A stretch of DNA of 64,000 nt from Paraliobacillus sp044383835 (lineage in GTDB: Bacteria > Bacillota > Bacilli > Bacillales > Amphibacillaceae): the NCBI RefSeq assembly GCF_044383835.1, contig NZ_JBISEP010000011.1, positions 1-64,000 of the forward strand. Direction: 5' to 3'. The first letter of the stretch is position 1, and each line of letters starts with the position of its first letter. The notes under the pieces are model-generated. The model had not been told where the DNA came from. It ran no database searches and worked only from the letters and a program-made list of their open reading frames with translations. Positions 16,841 through 25,112 of the stretch are shown here, one piece after another. Made by a program: the position numbers and the translations under genes.

Positions 16841-17707
16841 TCATTTAATTGGTTTGATAATTAGACTGTTAACTCCCGAATTAGTAATCGTGTACTCTTC
16901 TCCATCGGTTGTTATGACGATATCTCCTGCTTTAGCAGTTGAATATATTGTGGCACCAACTGCAAGCAAATTATCGACAGTAGCTTCTACTGGATGTCCA
17001 TAGGTATTACCCTTTCCATAGGACAGAATAGCAATTTCAGGATCAACAGCTTGCAAAAAGGCAAATGAACTCGATGTATCTGAACCATGGTGTGCCACTT
17101 TAATAATTTCTGCATTTACATCTGTGCGTTGCATAATTTTCAATTCTTGTTTCTTTTCTACATCACTCATTAAGAGAAAATCGATTTTGTTCATCGTCAA
17201 TTGTAATGCTAGGGAAGACTGATTGTTTGTTTTTACAATCGAATTTGCATTTAACACGATGAGTGAGGTATTATCTGCTAATGCTTTTACTGTGTTTAAT
17301 TTAACAATATGTAACGGTATATTCTTCTCCTTAATATTTCGGAAGTAACGATGATACGTCCTTGTATAATAAAACTTTCCACTATCCCATATTTCTTTAA
17401 TAGGTATTTGATTAATAATTGATCGTAAACCGCCTATATGATCAATATCTGGATGAGTTGCAATTAATAAATCTAATTCCTGTACGTTCTGTTTTTTTAA
17501 ATAGTTCAGTACCTTTCTACTTGCTGACGGCGGCCCACCATCAATTAAAATATTTTTCTGCTCTGGTGTTTGTATTAAAATACTGTCACCTTGACCAACA
17601 TTAATAAAGTGGACTTTCATTATATCGTCCTCAGCATAAACGGTCCCTGGATTGAAGTGAAAAAACAGAGCAATGAAAAACAGAATAACAAACTGTACTA
17701 TTTTCAT
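16841..17707 (-). CDS. secreted ComEC/Rec2-like metallo-beta-lactamase-fold hydrolase
   Basis: 288 residues. A signal peptide (hydrophobic residues 4-18, cleavage after VYA at about 25) precedes a metallo-beta-lactamase domain like the C-terminal part of ComEC: INVGQGDSILI (35-45), LIDGG, the metal motif THPDIDHIGG (84-93), VAHHGSDTSSS near 205 and SYGKGNTYGHP near 230. Stand-alone secreted proteins of this kind are common in Firmicutes; they have been proposed to act on nucleic acids or phosphodiesters. No competence channel domain is present. Start ATG 17705-17707. Confidence 0.83.
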   Translation of the reverse strand: MKIVQFVILFFIALFFHFNPGTVYAEDDIMKVHFINVGQGDSILIQTPEQKNILIDGGPPSASRKVLNYLKKQNVQELDLLIATHPDIDHIGGLRSIINQIPIKEIWDSGKFYYTRTYHRYFRNIKEKNIPLHIVKLNTVKALADNTSLIVLNANSIVKTNNQSSLALQLTMNKIDFLLMSDVEKKQELKIMQRTDVNAEIIKVAHHGSDTSSSFAFLQAVDPEIAILSYGKGNTYGHPVEATVDNLLAVGATIYSTAKAGDIVITTDGEEYTITNSGVNSLIIKPIK

Positions 17708-17803
17708 AAATCATGTTTCCCTCCTATCACGAGAAAACAATTCGACATTCATAGGATAAGTAAGTTTTTATTTTTTATGAATAAATTAAAATTGATTTTA
17801 AAC

Positions 17804-17831
17804 AAAAAAAGATGCCACAATAATAGTGGCA
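17804..17831 (-). terminator. terminator of clpE
   Basis: Stem TGCCAC/GTGGCA (17813-17818, 17826-17831) followed on the minus strand by seven T residues, 20 bp after the clpE stop. Confidence 0.85.
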
Positions 17832-17850
17832 CCCTGTTCAAATAGTTATT

Positions 17851-19965
17851 TTACGCTTTTTTTACTTGAATGTTGTTATCAACTAGCTCTACTTGAATAT
17901 TAATCACTTGTTCATCTTCTAATAATAGATCTGTAATACCGTCTTCCACCGTATCCTGGATCACTCTACGTAATGGACGTGCACCAAATCTTGGATCATA
18001 ACCTTTTTTTGCAAGGTATTGTTTTGCTTCATCTGAAACAGTGATTGTATATCCTTGTTCTTGTACATTATCTTCTAATTCGTCTAGCATAATATCTACT
18101 ATTTTAATAAGATTTTGTTGCTGTAATTCATTAAATGGAATGATCGCATCAAAACGATTCAAGAACTCTGGTTTAAAGTAATCACTTAATGATTCTAACG
18201 TAGATACAGCTTCATTCTGATCATTATTAAAACCAACTGTAATGTTCTTCACTCCACTACCAGCATTACTTGTCATAATAATTACCGTGTCTTTAAAGCT
18301 CACTTTTCTACCATGACTATCTGTTAAATGACCGTCCTCCATAATTTGAAGAAACATATGCTGTACATCTGGATGAGCTTTTTCAATTTCATCTAACAAA
18401 ATCAAACTATACGGATTACGACGGACTCTTTCTGTTAACTGACCAGCTTCTTCATGCCCAACATATCCTGGAGGTGAGCCGATTATTTTTGACACAGCAT
18501 GCTTTTCCATGTATTCACTCATGTCTAGACGAATGAGTGCATCTCTCATTCCAAATAGCTCTTCTGCTAGAGCTTTTGTTAATTCTGTTTTCCCAACACC
18601 AGTTGGGCCTATAAATAGGAATGAGCCAATTGGTCGATACTTCGATTTTAATCCAGCACGACTTCTACGAACGGCCTTTGCTACTTTTTCGACTGCGATA
18701 TCCTGTCCAATTACTTTTTCACCTAGGTTTGCAGCAAGATGTTGCATTTTTGATTGTTCATCGGATTGAATTTTTCGTACTGGAATGCCTGTTTTTTCTT
18801 CAATAATTAGTTGAATGTCTTCTACTGTTACAGATACTTTTGTTTGTTCGATTGATTCATTCAATTTTTTCTCTAACATCAACTCTTGGTGTCTTAAGTT
18901 AGCAGCACGCTCATAATCTTCTTTTTCTGCTGCTTCTTGTTTTTCTTTAGCAATGTTATCTAATTGTTTCTGTATTGTTTCCTTATCTGATTCAGCATGA
19001 GCAAGATTTAGACGAGCGCCGGCTTCATCAATTAAATCAATCGCTTTATCAGGTAAAAACCGATCTTGCAAGTAACGTTTTGATAACGTCACTGCTCCTT
19101 CAATTGCTTCGTTCGTATAAGTTACATGGTGATACGCTTCATAACGCTCTTGTAATCCCTGTAAGATTTGAACAGCCTCTTTTATACTTGGTTCTTTCAC
19201 CATAATTGGTTGGAAACGACGTTCTAATGCTGCATCTTTTTCAATTTGGCGATATTCTTTTAATGTCGTTGCACCAATTAATTGTAATTCACCACGTGCC
19301 AACGCGGGTTTTAAAATATTCCCAGCATCCATTTGTGAGCTCTCGGCAGTACCAGCACCAACTAACAAATGGATTTCATCTACAAATAATATGACATTCT
19401 TACGTGATTGCAACTCGGAAATTAATTGCTTCATCCGCTCTTCAAATTGGCCTCGAACACCAGTATTAGCAACAAGTGACGCTACATCTAGTAAATAAAT
19501 TTCTTTATCTAATAATTTTGAAGGCACATTACCTTCTGCAATCTTCAGTGCAAGTCCTTCTGCAATTGCAGTCTTACCTACACCAGGTTCTCCTATTAAT
19601 ACTGGGTTATTTTTGTTCCTTCTATTTAATGTCTCCATCACACGTTTTACTTCTTTATCGCGACCAATAACTGGGTCAATAATTCCTGCTTTGGCTGCAT
19701 GTGATAGGTTACTCCCAAGCTCATCTAATAATCCGGACTGATCTGCACCGTTTTGTTTTGCTCCATTTGAGGTAGAGCCAGCAAAAAAGTCTTGAAAACC
19801 TTGTTGTCCTTGGCCTTGACCACCAAAGATACTTGAAGGATTTTTTGCATTTTGTTGTATTTCTTTAAAGCAAGTTTCACAAACATGCATTTGTTGTGTT
19901 TGATTATTAAATCGAAGGGCTATATTAATATTAGCTGGACGAATGCCACAATGTTGACATTTCAT
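17851..19965 (-). CDS. clpE: ATP-dependent Clp protease ATP-binding subunit ClpE
   Basis: 704 residues (B. subtilis ClpE is about 699). The N-terminus carries the ClpE zinc finger: C3-x2-C6 and C29-x2-C32. Then a glycine/glutamine-rich linker, a first AAA+ domain (Walker A GEPGVGKT 125-132, Walker B VILFVDEIHLLVGAG), a UVR-like middle region (ERAANLRHQELMLEKKL), and a second AAA+ domain (GPTGVGKTELTKALAE, DMSEYMEKHAVSKIIGSPPGY near residue 490) with the C-terminal D2-small domain. It unfolds aggregated or damaged proteins for ClpP under heat and other stress. The promoter is covered by CtsR heptads, so it is heat-inducible. Start ATG 19965 with GGAGGAG. Confidence 0.95.
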   Translation of the reverse strand: MKCQHCGIRPANINIALRFNNQTQQMHVCETCFKEIQQNAKNPSSIFGGQGQGQQGFQDFFAGSTSNGAKQNGADQSGLLDELGSNLSHAAKAGIIDPVIGRDKEVKRVMETLNRRNKNNPVLIGEPGVGKTAIAEGLALKIAEGNVPSKLLDKEIYLLDVASLVANTGVRGQFEERMKQLISELQSRKNVILFVDEIHLLVGAGTAESSQMDAGNILKPALARGELQLIGATTLKEYRQIEKDAALERRFQPIMVKEPSIKEAVQILQGLQERYEAYHHVTYTNEAIEGAVTLSKRYLQDRFLPDKAIDLIDEAGARLNLAHAESDKETIQKQLDNIAKEKQEAAEKEDYERAANLRHQELMLEKKLNESIEQTKVSVTVEDIQLIIEEKTGIPVRKIQSDEQSKMQHLAANLGEKVIGQDIAVEKVAKAVRRSRAGLKSKYRPIGSFLFIGPTGVGKTELTKALAEELFGMRDALIRLDMSEYMEKHAVSKIIGSPPGYVGHEEAGQLTERVRRNPYSLILLDEIEKAHPDVQHMFLQIMEDGHLTDSHGRKVSFKDTVIIMTSNAGSGVKNITVGFNNDQNEAVSTLESLSDYFKPEFLNRFDAIIPFNELQQQNLIKIVDIMLDELEDNVQEQGYTITVSDEAKQYLAKKGYDPRFGARPLRRVIQDTVEDGITDLLLEDEQVINIQVELVDNNIQVKKA

Positions 19966-20008
19966 AAAAAACTCCTCCTCAACTTAATTTAATTTAATCA
20001 AGATTTGG

Positions 20009-20058
20009 TTTGACTATCTTTGACCTTTGACTCTATTATAATCTGACCTTTTTTGACT
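20009..20058 (-). promoter_or_regulatory. CtsR operators of clpE
   Basis: Box 1 on the plus strand is TTTGACT-ATC-TTTGACC (20009-20025), a perfect CtsR heptad pair in reverse orientation, with a third heptad TTTGACT immediately adjacent (20026-20032). Box 2 is TCTGACC-TTT-TTTGACT (20042-20058), one mismatch. The two boxes flank the -10 and cover the spacer of the promoter. Confidence 0.92.
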
Positions 20059-20063
20059 TTCAA
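20035..20063 (-). promoter_or_regulatory. sigma-A promoter of clpE
   Basis: Minus strand TTGAAA (20058-20063), 17-bp spacer, TATAAT (20035-20040), embedded in the CtsR boxes. Confidence 0.85.
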
Positions 20064-20246
20064 GTGTTTTGCATATATTTTTACTTTTTCTTTTTAAAAT
20101 TAAAGCTTTCATTATTCTAATTTTATCGGTTCATATGACGTTTATTACTATTTCATTATAAAGTTGCATATATTGTATTAATTTTTAAAATTTAGGGAAT
20201 AATTAAGCTATGAATCTACCATACTAGTAACAAGGAGGAGATTATT

Positions 20247-20642
20247 ATGATTTTAGCGTATAGTTTGTATACCGTTAGCTTTGCAGGTGCTTTTCTAGTT
20301 AGCTATTACTATATTAATTATGCAACAGAACATGCATTGATTCGTCTCTATGCCAATATTATTGTTGCTAGTGTGATGCAGCTATCTATTTATTCACTTT
20401 CTGTATTCGGCTGGCTTTTATACACATTCCAAGAAAAAGAAGCACACTTTTATATTGGACTTCAACTAGGATTTTGGCTCGTACTAATCAGTCAACTTGG
20501 ATTAATTGGTTTAGCTTTATACAAATTTAAAAAAGCAGAAACGATTCAACTAGCACAAAACGCTTGGCGCACTAGTAAAGAGAAGTTTCTAAAAATTCAC
20601 AAAAATATTCGATCATTTTCTAAAGCGCAAACGAAAAATTGA
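20247..20642 (+). CDS. membrane protein of unknown function, three spans
   Basis: 131 residues; hydrophobic segments at about 4-23, 35-60 and 72-92, then a basic 40-residue C-terminal tail (KFKKAETIQLAQNAWRTSKEKFLK...) likely on the cytoplasmic side. AAGGAGGAG lies before ATG 20247, and a good terminator follows. I do not recognise a family, and the neighbours (clpE, acyl-CoA synthetase) give no clue. Confidence 0.75.
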   Translation: MILAYSLYTVSFAGAFLVSYYYINYATEHALIRLYANIIVASVMQLSIYSLSVFGWLLYTFQEKEAHFYIGLQLGFWLVLISQLGLIGLALYKFKKAETIQLAQNAWRTSKEKFLKIHKNIRSFSKAQTKN

Positions 20643-20647
20643 TCAAC

Positions 20648-20683
20648 AAAAAGCAGAGACAGTATTATAATCTCTGCTTTTTT
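20648..20683. terminator. bidirectional terminator
   Basis: Perfect 12-bp stem AAAAAGCAGAGA (20648-20659) with TCTCTGCTTTTT (20671-20682), between the small membrane gene and the convergent acyl-CoA synthetase gene. Confidence 0.88.
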
Positions 20684-20727
20684 CTATTAAAAATATTAAG
20701 CTTTTTTAACTATTTTAAACAAAATAC

Positions 20728-22305
20728 TTACACTGGCTGTTTTTCAAATTGACGTAATTCTACTCGACGAATTTTGCCAGAGCTGGTTTTTGGCAATTCA
20801 TTAATGAATTCAATTTTTCTCGGATATTTATATGGTGCTGTCATTTGCTTTACATGATCTTGTAATTTTTTTACTAATGAAGGGTCATTTTGGTTTATAT
20901 TGTCTTGCAAGACGATATATGCTTTGACTACATTTCCTCTAATCTCATCTGGACTAGCAACTACTGCGCATTCTTTTACAGAAGCATGTTTAATCAATGC
21001 GTCCTCGACTTCAAATGGGCCAATGGTATAGCCAGAGCTTACGATAATATCATCACTTCTACCTTCAAACCAGAAATACCCTTCTTCATCAAGGACGGCT
21101 TGATCACCTGTCACAAAGTAAACACCACGTCTTGCTTTTTTTGAGCGTTCTTCATCTTTATAATAGCCTTTGAAAAGGGCTGGTGTATCTAATGGAATAG
21201 CGATATCTCCGACTGTACCAACAGGCACTGGATTAGCATTCTCATCAATTAATACAACTTCATTTCCAGGTGTAGGTTTTCCCATTGAACCAGGCTTCAC
21301 TTTCATTCCTTTCATAAAACCTAACAATAATGTACTTTCTGTCTGTCCATAACCATCACGAACTGTAACATTGAAGTAACGCTGAAAAATAGCTATTACT
21401 TCCCTGTTTAACGGTTCACCAGCAGATACTGCACTATGCAAGAATGGTAGTTCATATTCAGATAAATTGTCCACCTTTGCCATCAAGCGATATTCAGTTG
21501 GTGTACAGCATAATACATTGATTTGTTGATCTTGCAACAGTTGTAAATATTTTTTAGGATCAAATTTCCCATGATAAACAAAACCGGTCGCTCCCGATCC
21601 TAGTATAGATAAGAGCGGACTCCAAACCCATTTTTGCCATCCTGGAGCTGCTGTTGCCCAAACAACATCACCCTTATCCATAGCTAACCAATTAACTGGA
21701 GCCGTCTTTAAATGAGCGTATCCCCATGCATGTGTATGCATAACACCTTTCGGATTTCCTGTTGTACCAGATGTGTATGGCAAAAAAGCAAGATCATCAC
21801 GAGTTGTATTTGCCATGACTAGTTCGTCTGAAGCCTCTTCTTTCCATTCGTCTATTGCAATCCAATCCTTCACTGCTTCTCCTACTGTGAATTTCTCCAA
21901 TATATTGATTTGTTCAATTTCACTAAATTGATCAACAAATGGATAATAACTAACAATCGCTTTAACCTCACCATGTGTAATTCGATATTGTAAATCTTTC
22001 GTTCGAAGCATTTCAGAACTCGGTATAATTACAATACCTGTTTTTAACGCTGCAAGATACACTTCATATGTCTCAATCAAACGAGGCATCATTACTAGAA
22101 TTTTGTCCCCTTTTTGCAATCCTCGTTGTAAAAAAATATTTCCAATTTTATTTGCGTTATATAGTAATTGTTGATAGGTTACACGTTTTTCTTTTCCGTT
22201 ATCATCCTGCCAAATAATCGCAGTACGATTTGGATCTTGTGCATATTTCTCCATTTCCATTGCAATGTTGTACTTTTCTGGTGCTATTAAATCTTGTTTT
22301 TTCAT
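20728..22305 (-). CDS. mbcS: acyl-CoA synthetase, MbcS/AcsM-like
   Basis: 525-residue ANL-superfamily enzyme that activates a short or medium carboxylic acid to its CoA thioester with ATP. Motifs in order: YTSGTTGNPKGVMHTH (about 177-192, AMP-binding P-loop), DGYGQTEST (about 318), GRSDDIIVSSGYTIGPFEVED hinge region and the C-terminal PKTSSGKIRR with the catalytic lysine. The nearest known relative is B. subtilis YtcI (MbcS), which activates branched short-chain acids such as methylbutyrate as precursors for branched-chain fatty acids. The FapR-like operator over its promoter agrees with a role feeding fatty acid synthesis. Start ATG 22305 with GAAGGGTG. Confidence 0.85.
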   Translation of the reverse strand: MKKQDLIAPEKYNIAMEMEKYAQDPNRTAIIWQDDNGKEKRVTYQQLLYNANKIGNIFLQRGLQKGDKILVMMPRLIETYEVYLAALKTGIVIIPSSEMLRTKDLQYRITHGEVKAIVSYYPFVDQFSEIEQINILEKFTVGEAVKDWIAIDEWKEEASDELVMANTTRDDLAFLPYTSGTTGNPKGVMHTHAWGYAHLKTAPVNWLAMDKGDVVWATAAPGWQKWVWSPLLSILGSGATGFVYHGKFDPKKYLQLLQDQQINVLCCTPTEYRLMAKVDNLSEYELPFLHSAVSAGEPLNREVIAIFQRYFNVTVRDGYGQTESTLLLGFMKGMKVKPGSMGKPTPGNEVVLIDENANPVPVGTVGDIAIPLDTPALFKGYYKDEERSKKARRGVYFVTGDQAVLDEEGYFWFEGRSDDIIVSSGYTIGPFEVEDALIKHASVKECAVVASPDEIRGNVVKAYIVLQDNINQNDPSLVKKLQDHVKQMTAPYKYPRKIEFINELPKTSSGKIRRVELRQFEKQPV

Positions 22306-22349
22306 TATTCACCCTTCTTTTATTTGCATGAAAAAATAAATCACACAAT

Positions 22350-22366
22350 TTAGTAGTAGGTACTAA
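22350..22366 (-). promoter_or_regulatory. FapR-type operator
   Basis: Minus strand TTAGTACCTACTACTAA, a 17-bp inverted repeat with perfect TTAGTA/TACTAA arms, the form known for FapR, the malonyl-CoA-responsive repressor of lipid synthesis. It lies right after the -10 box of the mbcS promoter, covering the start point. Confidence 0.7.
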
Positions 22367-22375
22367 TTGTATGTC

Positions 22376-22405
22376 ATTATATCAGATTTTAATCCTTGTT
22401 TTCAA
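22376..22405 (-). promoter_or_regulatory. promoter of mbcS
   Basis: Minus strand TTGAAA (22400-22405), 18-bp spacer, TATAAT (22376-22381), followed within ten bases by the FapR-type operator. Confidence 0.75.
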
Positions 22406-22525
22406 TATAAATCAAAATATAGTGATCATTAACATAAAATTGATCATGAAATAAAACAAACGATTTATTCCTTATTTGCAATGCAATATGTTAAAATGAA
22501 AAGTAACTAAAAGGAGGGTTTTTTC

Positions 22526-23902
22526 ATGCAACTTACTATTATGATAAATAAAAAGCAAATAACAATCGAAACATTACACATGTATGTATATAAGCAAAGT
22601 AAAGTCATCGAAGCAGTGGATAAAAACAATCGCTATTACTACCTTGTTTTTTATCATAATCAATACATCAATGGTGTAAAGACGACAAAAATTAAGATTG
22701 GTTCACACATGCACCGCGCCTTAACTAATGGCATCCCATTTCCATCCGACCATCCTTTTATAAATACTTTATTAAATAAAGAGATGTTTTCTTGTATAAA
22801 ATTCAACCAACTCTACACAAAACTGCAACAAAAGTACTCTCCTACAGAAACTGCTTTAATCCTATCTTTTTTTGATACGTTCACTTCTCCAAACTCGATA
22901 CAAAAGTTACTTAAAAAAACTTTTTATTCCTATAGAAGAAATGGAAAACTTCGCAAAGCTTTTCAAATATTATATATTTTAAAACAGGTAGATTCGACCG
23001 ATACATTTGCATTAGATATGATTGGGAAAATGGAATTCCAAAACTATCGAACACTTTATCAAGCACTAGATACATTAGAGCAACATGATGCTGTAAACTT
23101 TGAATCACTTTGTTTTGAGCAATTAACTCAGCATGATATACAAAGAAAATTAATTGATTTTTATACTAAAAACAACCGATTATTGGATGCTTCCATCGTG
23201 CGTATTTTTCTATTACGTCAACAGTTTCAACCATTCGTTTGGCATGAGCTACTAACATCACTATCTGATTGGGAAGTGGAAGCTCAAATAAAAATATTAT
23301 TAGACCTAAACCAACATAATCCTCATCCCGACTTTGAAAAAGAACTTATTTCAAGATTGTTACATTCTTCTTACCATAAAGAGACTATTTCTTTTCTTAT
23401 TGAACATGAATATGTACCAACAACAGATGAATCCAGTCAAGTTATTTATCACCTAAATCACACAGACCCACAGCAATTAGTAGATTATTTCCATTTATCT
23501 AGAAAAAAATTATTGCAGCTTCATAAACATTTACCAAAGAAACAATTAGAACAAATCATTACCCCTTTCGTGAAAGCTTTTATGCCAATTTTTCACCTTT
23601 CAGAAATCCAAGCGTGGATAAAAAGTGTTAAAGAGGAAGAGGAACATTTTCTAATTGAAAAAACATTAAAAAACATAGAAAATCTTCAAGATGATCCGGA
23701 TCGTCAATATAAACTTGGTGAATTATACGTTTCTCTAGATCAGTTAGATAAAGCAATTGAATGTTTTAAATGGGAGGTAGAATTAGACCCAAATAATACA
23801 AAAGTAATTAAAACGATCATAAAGCTTTCCAAGCAAATGGGGAATGATTCTGAAGCTGCTGTTTATCAAGATTTATTAATCCAAACACAAAAATATGTTT
23901 AA
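22526..23902 (+). CDS. TPR-containing protein of unknown function
   Basis: 458 residues, cytoplasmic, no signal or membrane segment. ATG 22526 follows AAGGAGGG. The C-terminal part holds tetratricopeptide-like repeats: YKLGELYVSLDQLDKAIECFKWEVELDPNN (about 395-425) and a second helix pair after it. The middle (residues about 120-370) is helical and repeat-like (RKAFQILYILKQVDSTDTFALDMIGKM, RLLDASIVRIFLLRQQ), probably more degenerate TPR or HEAT-like units. The N-terminal 100 residues look like a separate beta-rich domain (YYLVFYHNQYINGVKTTKIKIGSHMHRAL). No catalytic motif is seen. Flanked by its own promoter area and a strong terminator; function unknown. Confidence 0.75.
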   Translation: MQLTIMINKKQITIETLHMYVYKQSKVIEAVDKNNRYYYLVFYHNQYINGVKTTKIKIGSHMHRALTNGIPFPSDHPFINTLLNKEMFSCIKFNQLYTKLQQKYSPTETALILSFFDTFTSPNSIQKLLKKTFYSYRRNGKLRKAFQILYILKQVDSTDTFALDMIGKMEFQNYRTLYQALDTLEQHDAVNFESLCFEQLTQHDIQRKLIDFYTKNNRLLDASIVRIFLLRQQFQPFVWHELLTSLSDWEVEAQIKILLDLNQHNPHPDFEKELISRLLHSSYHKETISFLIEHEYVPTTDESSQVIYHLNHTDPQQLVDYFHLSRKKLLQLHKHLPKKQLEQIITPFVKAFMPIFHLSEIQAWIKSVKEEEEHFLIEKTLKNIENLQDDPDRQYKLGELYVSLDQLDKAIECFKWEVELDPNNTKVIKTIIKLSKQMGNDSEAAVYQDLLIQTQKYV

Positions 23903-24081
23903 AAAACATAAAGCACGATTGCACAGTTAGCGCTATATGAATTGGATAAATATCAAATAGTTAATGTTTATTAATCATACTGCGGTAAAAAAATTCGGAC
24001 GAATCAATGAGCACTTGCACGAAATGTCGATCACGTTGAAATTTAACCATATCCGGCATAACTTATCATCCACTAAACAAC

Positions 24082-24120
24082 AAAAAATCCGGACGAATTT
24101 AAATTCGTTCGGATTTTTTT
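24082..24120. terminator. bidirectional terminator between TPR gene and pdaA
   Basis: Inverted repeat of 19 bp per arm with one mismatch (arms 24082-24100 and 24101-24119), A-run and T-run at the ends. Confidence 0.88.
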
Positions 24121-24125
24121 CATTA

Positions 24126-24917
24126 TTACATACCTAAAATCGATTTCGGCAATTTATCTTTCATTACTAAATCATCCAATGATTGAAACGTATACCCTTG
24201 TTTTCTTAAATCATCGATAAAATATTCCAGTGCTTCAGCATTATCAGCTGAAACTGTATGCAATAAGATAACTGCACCAGGATGAATTTGATCCATGATT
24301 TGTTGATAAGAAGCTTTCCAACCTTTTTGTTTATCTGAGTGCCAATCAACAAAAGCTAATGACCAGAACATATGTGTATAACCAAGCTCATTTGCCCATT
24401 GAATCGTTTTAGCGTTAAATGTCCCTTTAGGAGGGCGAACATATTGTAATCTTTTTAATTCAGTAATGGAAGCAACAGCACGATCTAATAATTCTAGCTC
24501 TTCTTTCATTTTATCCTTTGAAATGGATGTGAAATCAGCATGATGATTCGAATGATTTCCAATAATGTGTCCATCCTTCACCATACGCTTAATTAAATCC
24601 GGTTCACTTCTAACATAGTGACCCGTAACAAAAAATGTAGCTGGAACCTTTTTATCATGTAAAACATCTAATATATGCTTTGTATATCCTGCTTCATAGC
24701 CATTATCAAATGTTAAATAAACAACTTTGTCACCTGATTGATCCATGTAATAACCGCCATTTTTTTCTAAAATTTCACCAAATTTACCGACTTCTGGCGG
24801 GCTGTGATCTGTCCCCTTTTTATATCCCCACCCGTAGCTTTCTGCCTTCACAAAAGCTGAACCAGTTCCTACGAAAATACATACTGAACTTATAATCATG
24901 ATCCATTTTTTAAACAC
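24126..24917 (-). CDS. pdaA: polysaccharide deacetylase PdaA, spore cortex muramic delta-lactam synthesis
   Basis: 263 residues from GTG 24917, the length of B. subtilis PdaA. A signal peptide (residues 2-25) is followed by a NodB domain: YLTFDNGYEAGYT (motif 1, Asp of TFDNGYE), the zinc motif HSNHH, RPPKGTFN (motif 3) and HTVSADN (motif 5). The enzyme deacetylates N-acetylmuramic acid so that delta-lactam forms in the spore cortex, needed for germination; it is made in the forespore. A GTG at 24926 is in frame but its codon is inside the apparent GGGTGAT ribosome binding site. A sigma-G-like promoter is upstream. Confidence 0.9.
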   Translation of the reverse strand: MFKKWIMIISSVCIFVGTGSAFVKAESYGWGYKKGTDHSPPEVGKFGEILEKNGGYYMDQSGDKVVYLTFDNGYEAGYTKHILDVLHDKKVPATFFVTGHYVRSEPDLIKRMVKDGHIIGNHSNHHADFTSISKDKMKEELELLDRAVASITELKRLQYVRPPKGTFNAKTIQWANELGYTHMFWSLAFVDWHSDKQKGWKASYQQIMDQIHPGAVILLHTVSADNAEALEYFIDDLRKQGYTFQSLDDLVMKDKLPKSILGM

Positions 24918-24939
24918 AACTATCACCCGTTTTTTCTTT

Positions 24940-24968
24940 TAGTGTGCCAAGAAACGAATCATTTATTC
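24940..24968 (-). promoter_or_regulatory. candidate sigma-G promoter of pdaA
   Basis: Minus strand GAATA (24964-24968), 17-bp spacer, CACACTA (24940-24946), one mismatch from the sigma-G -10 form CATNNTA. PdaA is a known forespore sigma-G product in B. subtilis, which supports the reading. The 24969-25112 stretch has no gene; GGTCATC (25039) and GATGACC (25074) form a loose hairpin after the next gene. Confidence 0.5.
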
Positions 24969-25112
24969 CTTAAAGTAAAAGTCAGTCCTCAAAAAAACAG
25001 CAATGTAAAGCTAGCAAATCAGGACCATGACGTTTCTTAAGGTCATCACGTAATGTTCCTCTACTACATGAGAGATGACCAAATATCATTTTTTGAACTT
25101 TTGAACATCGTC

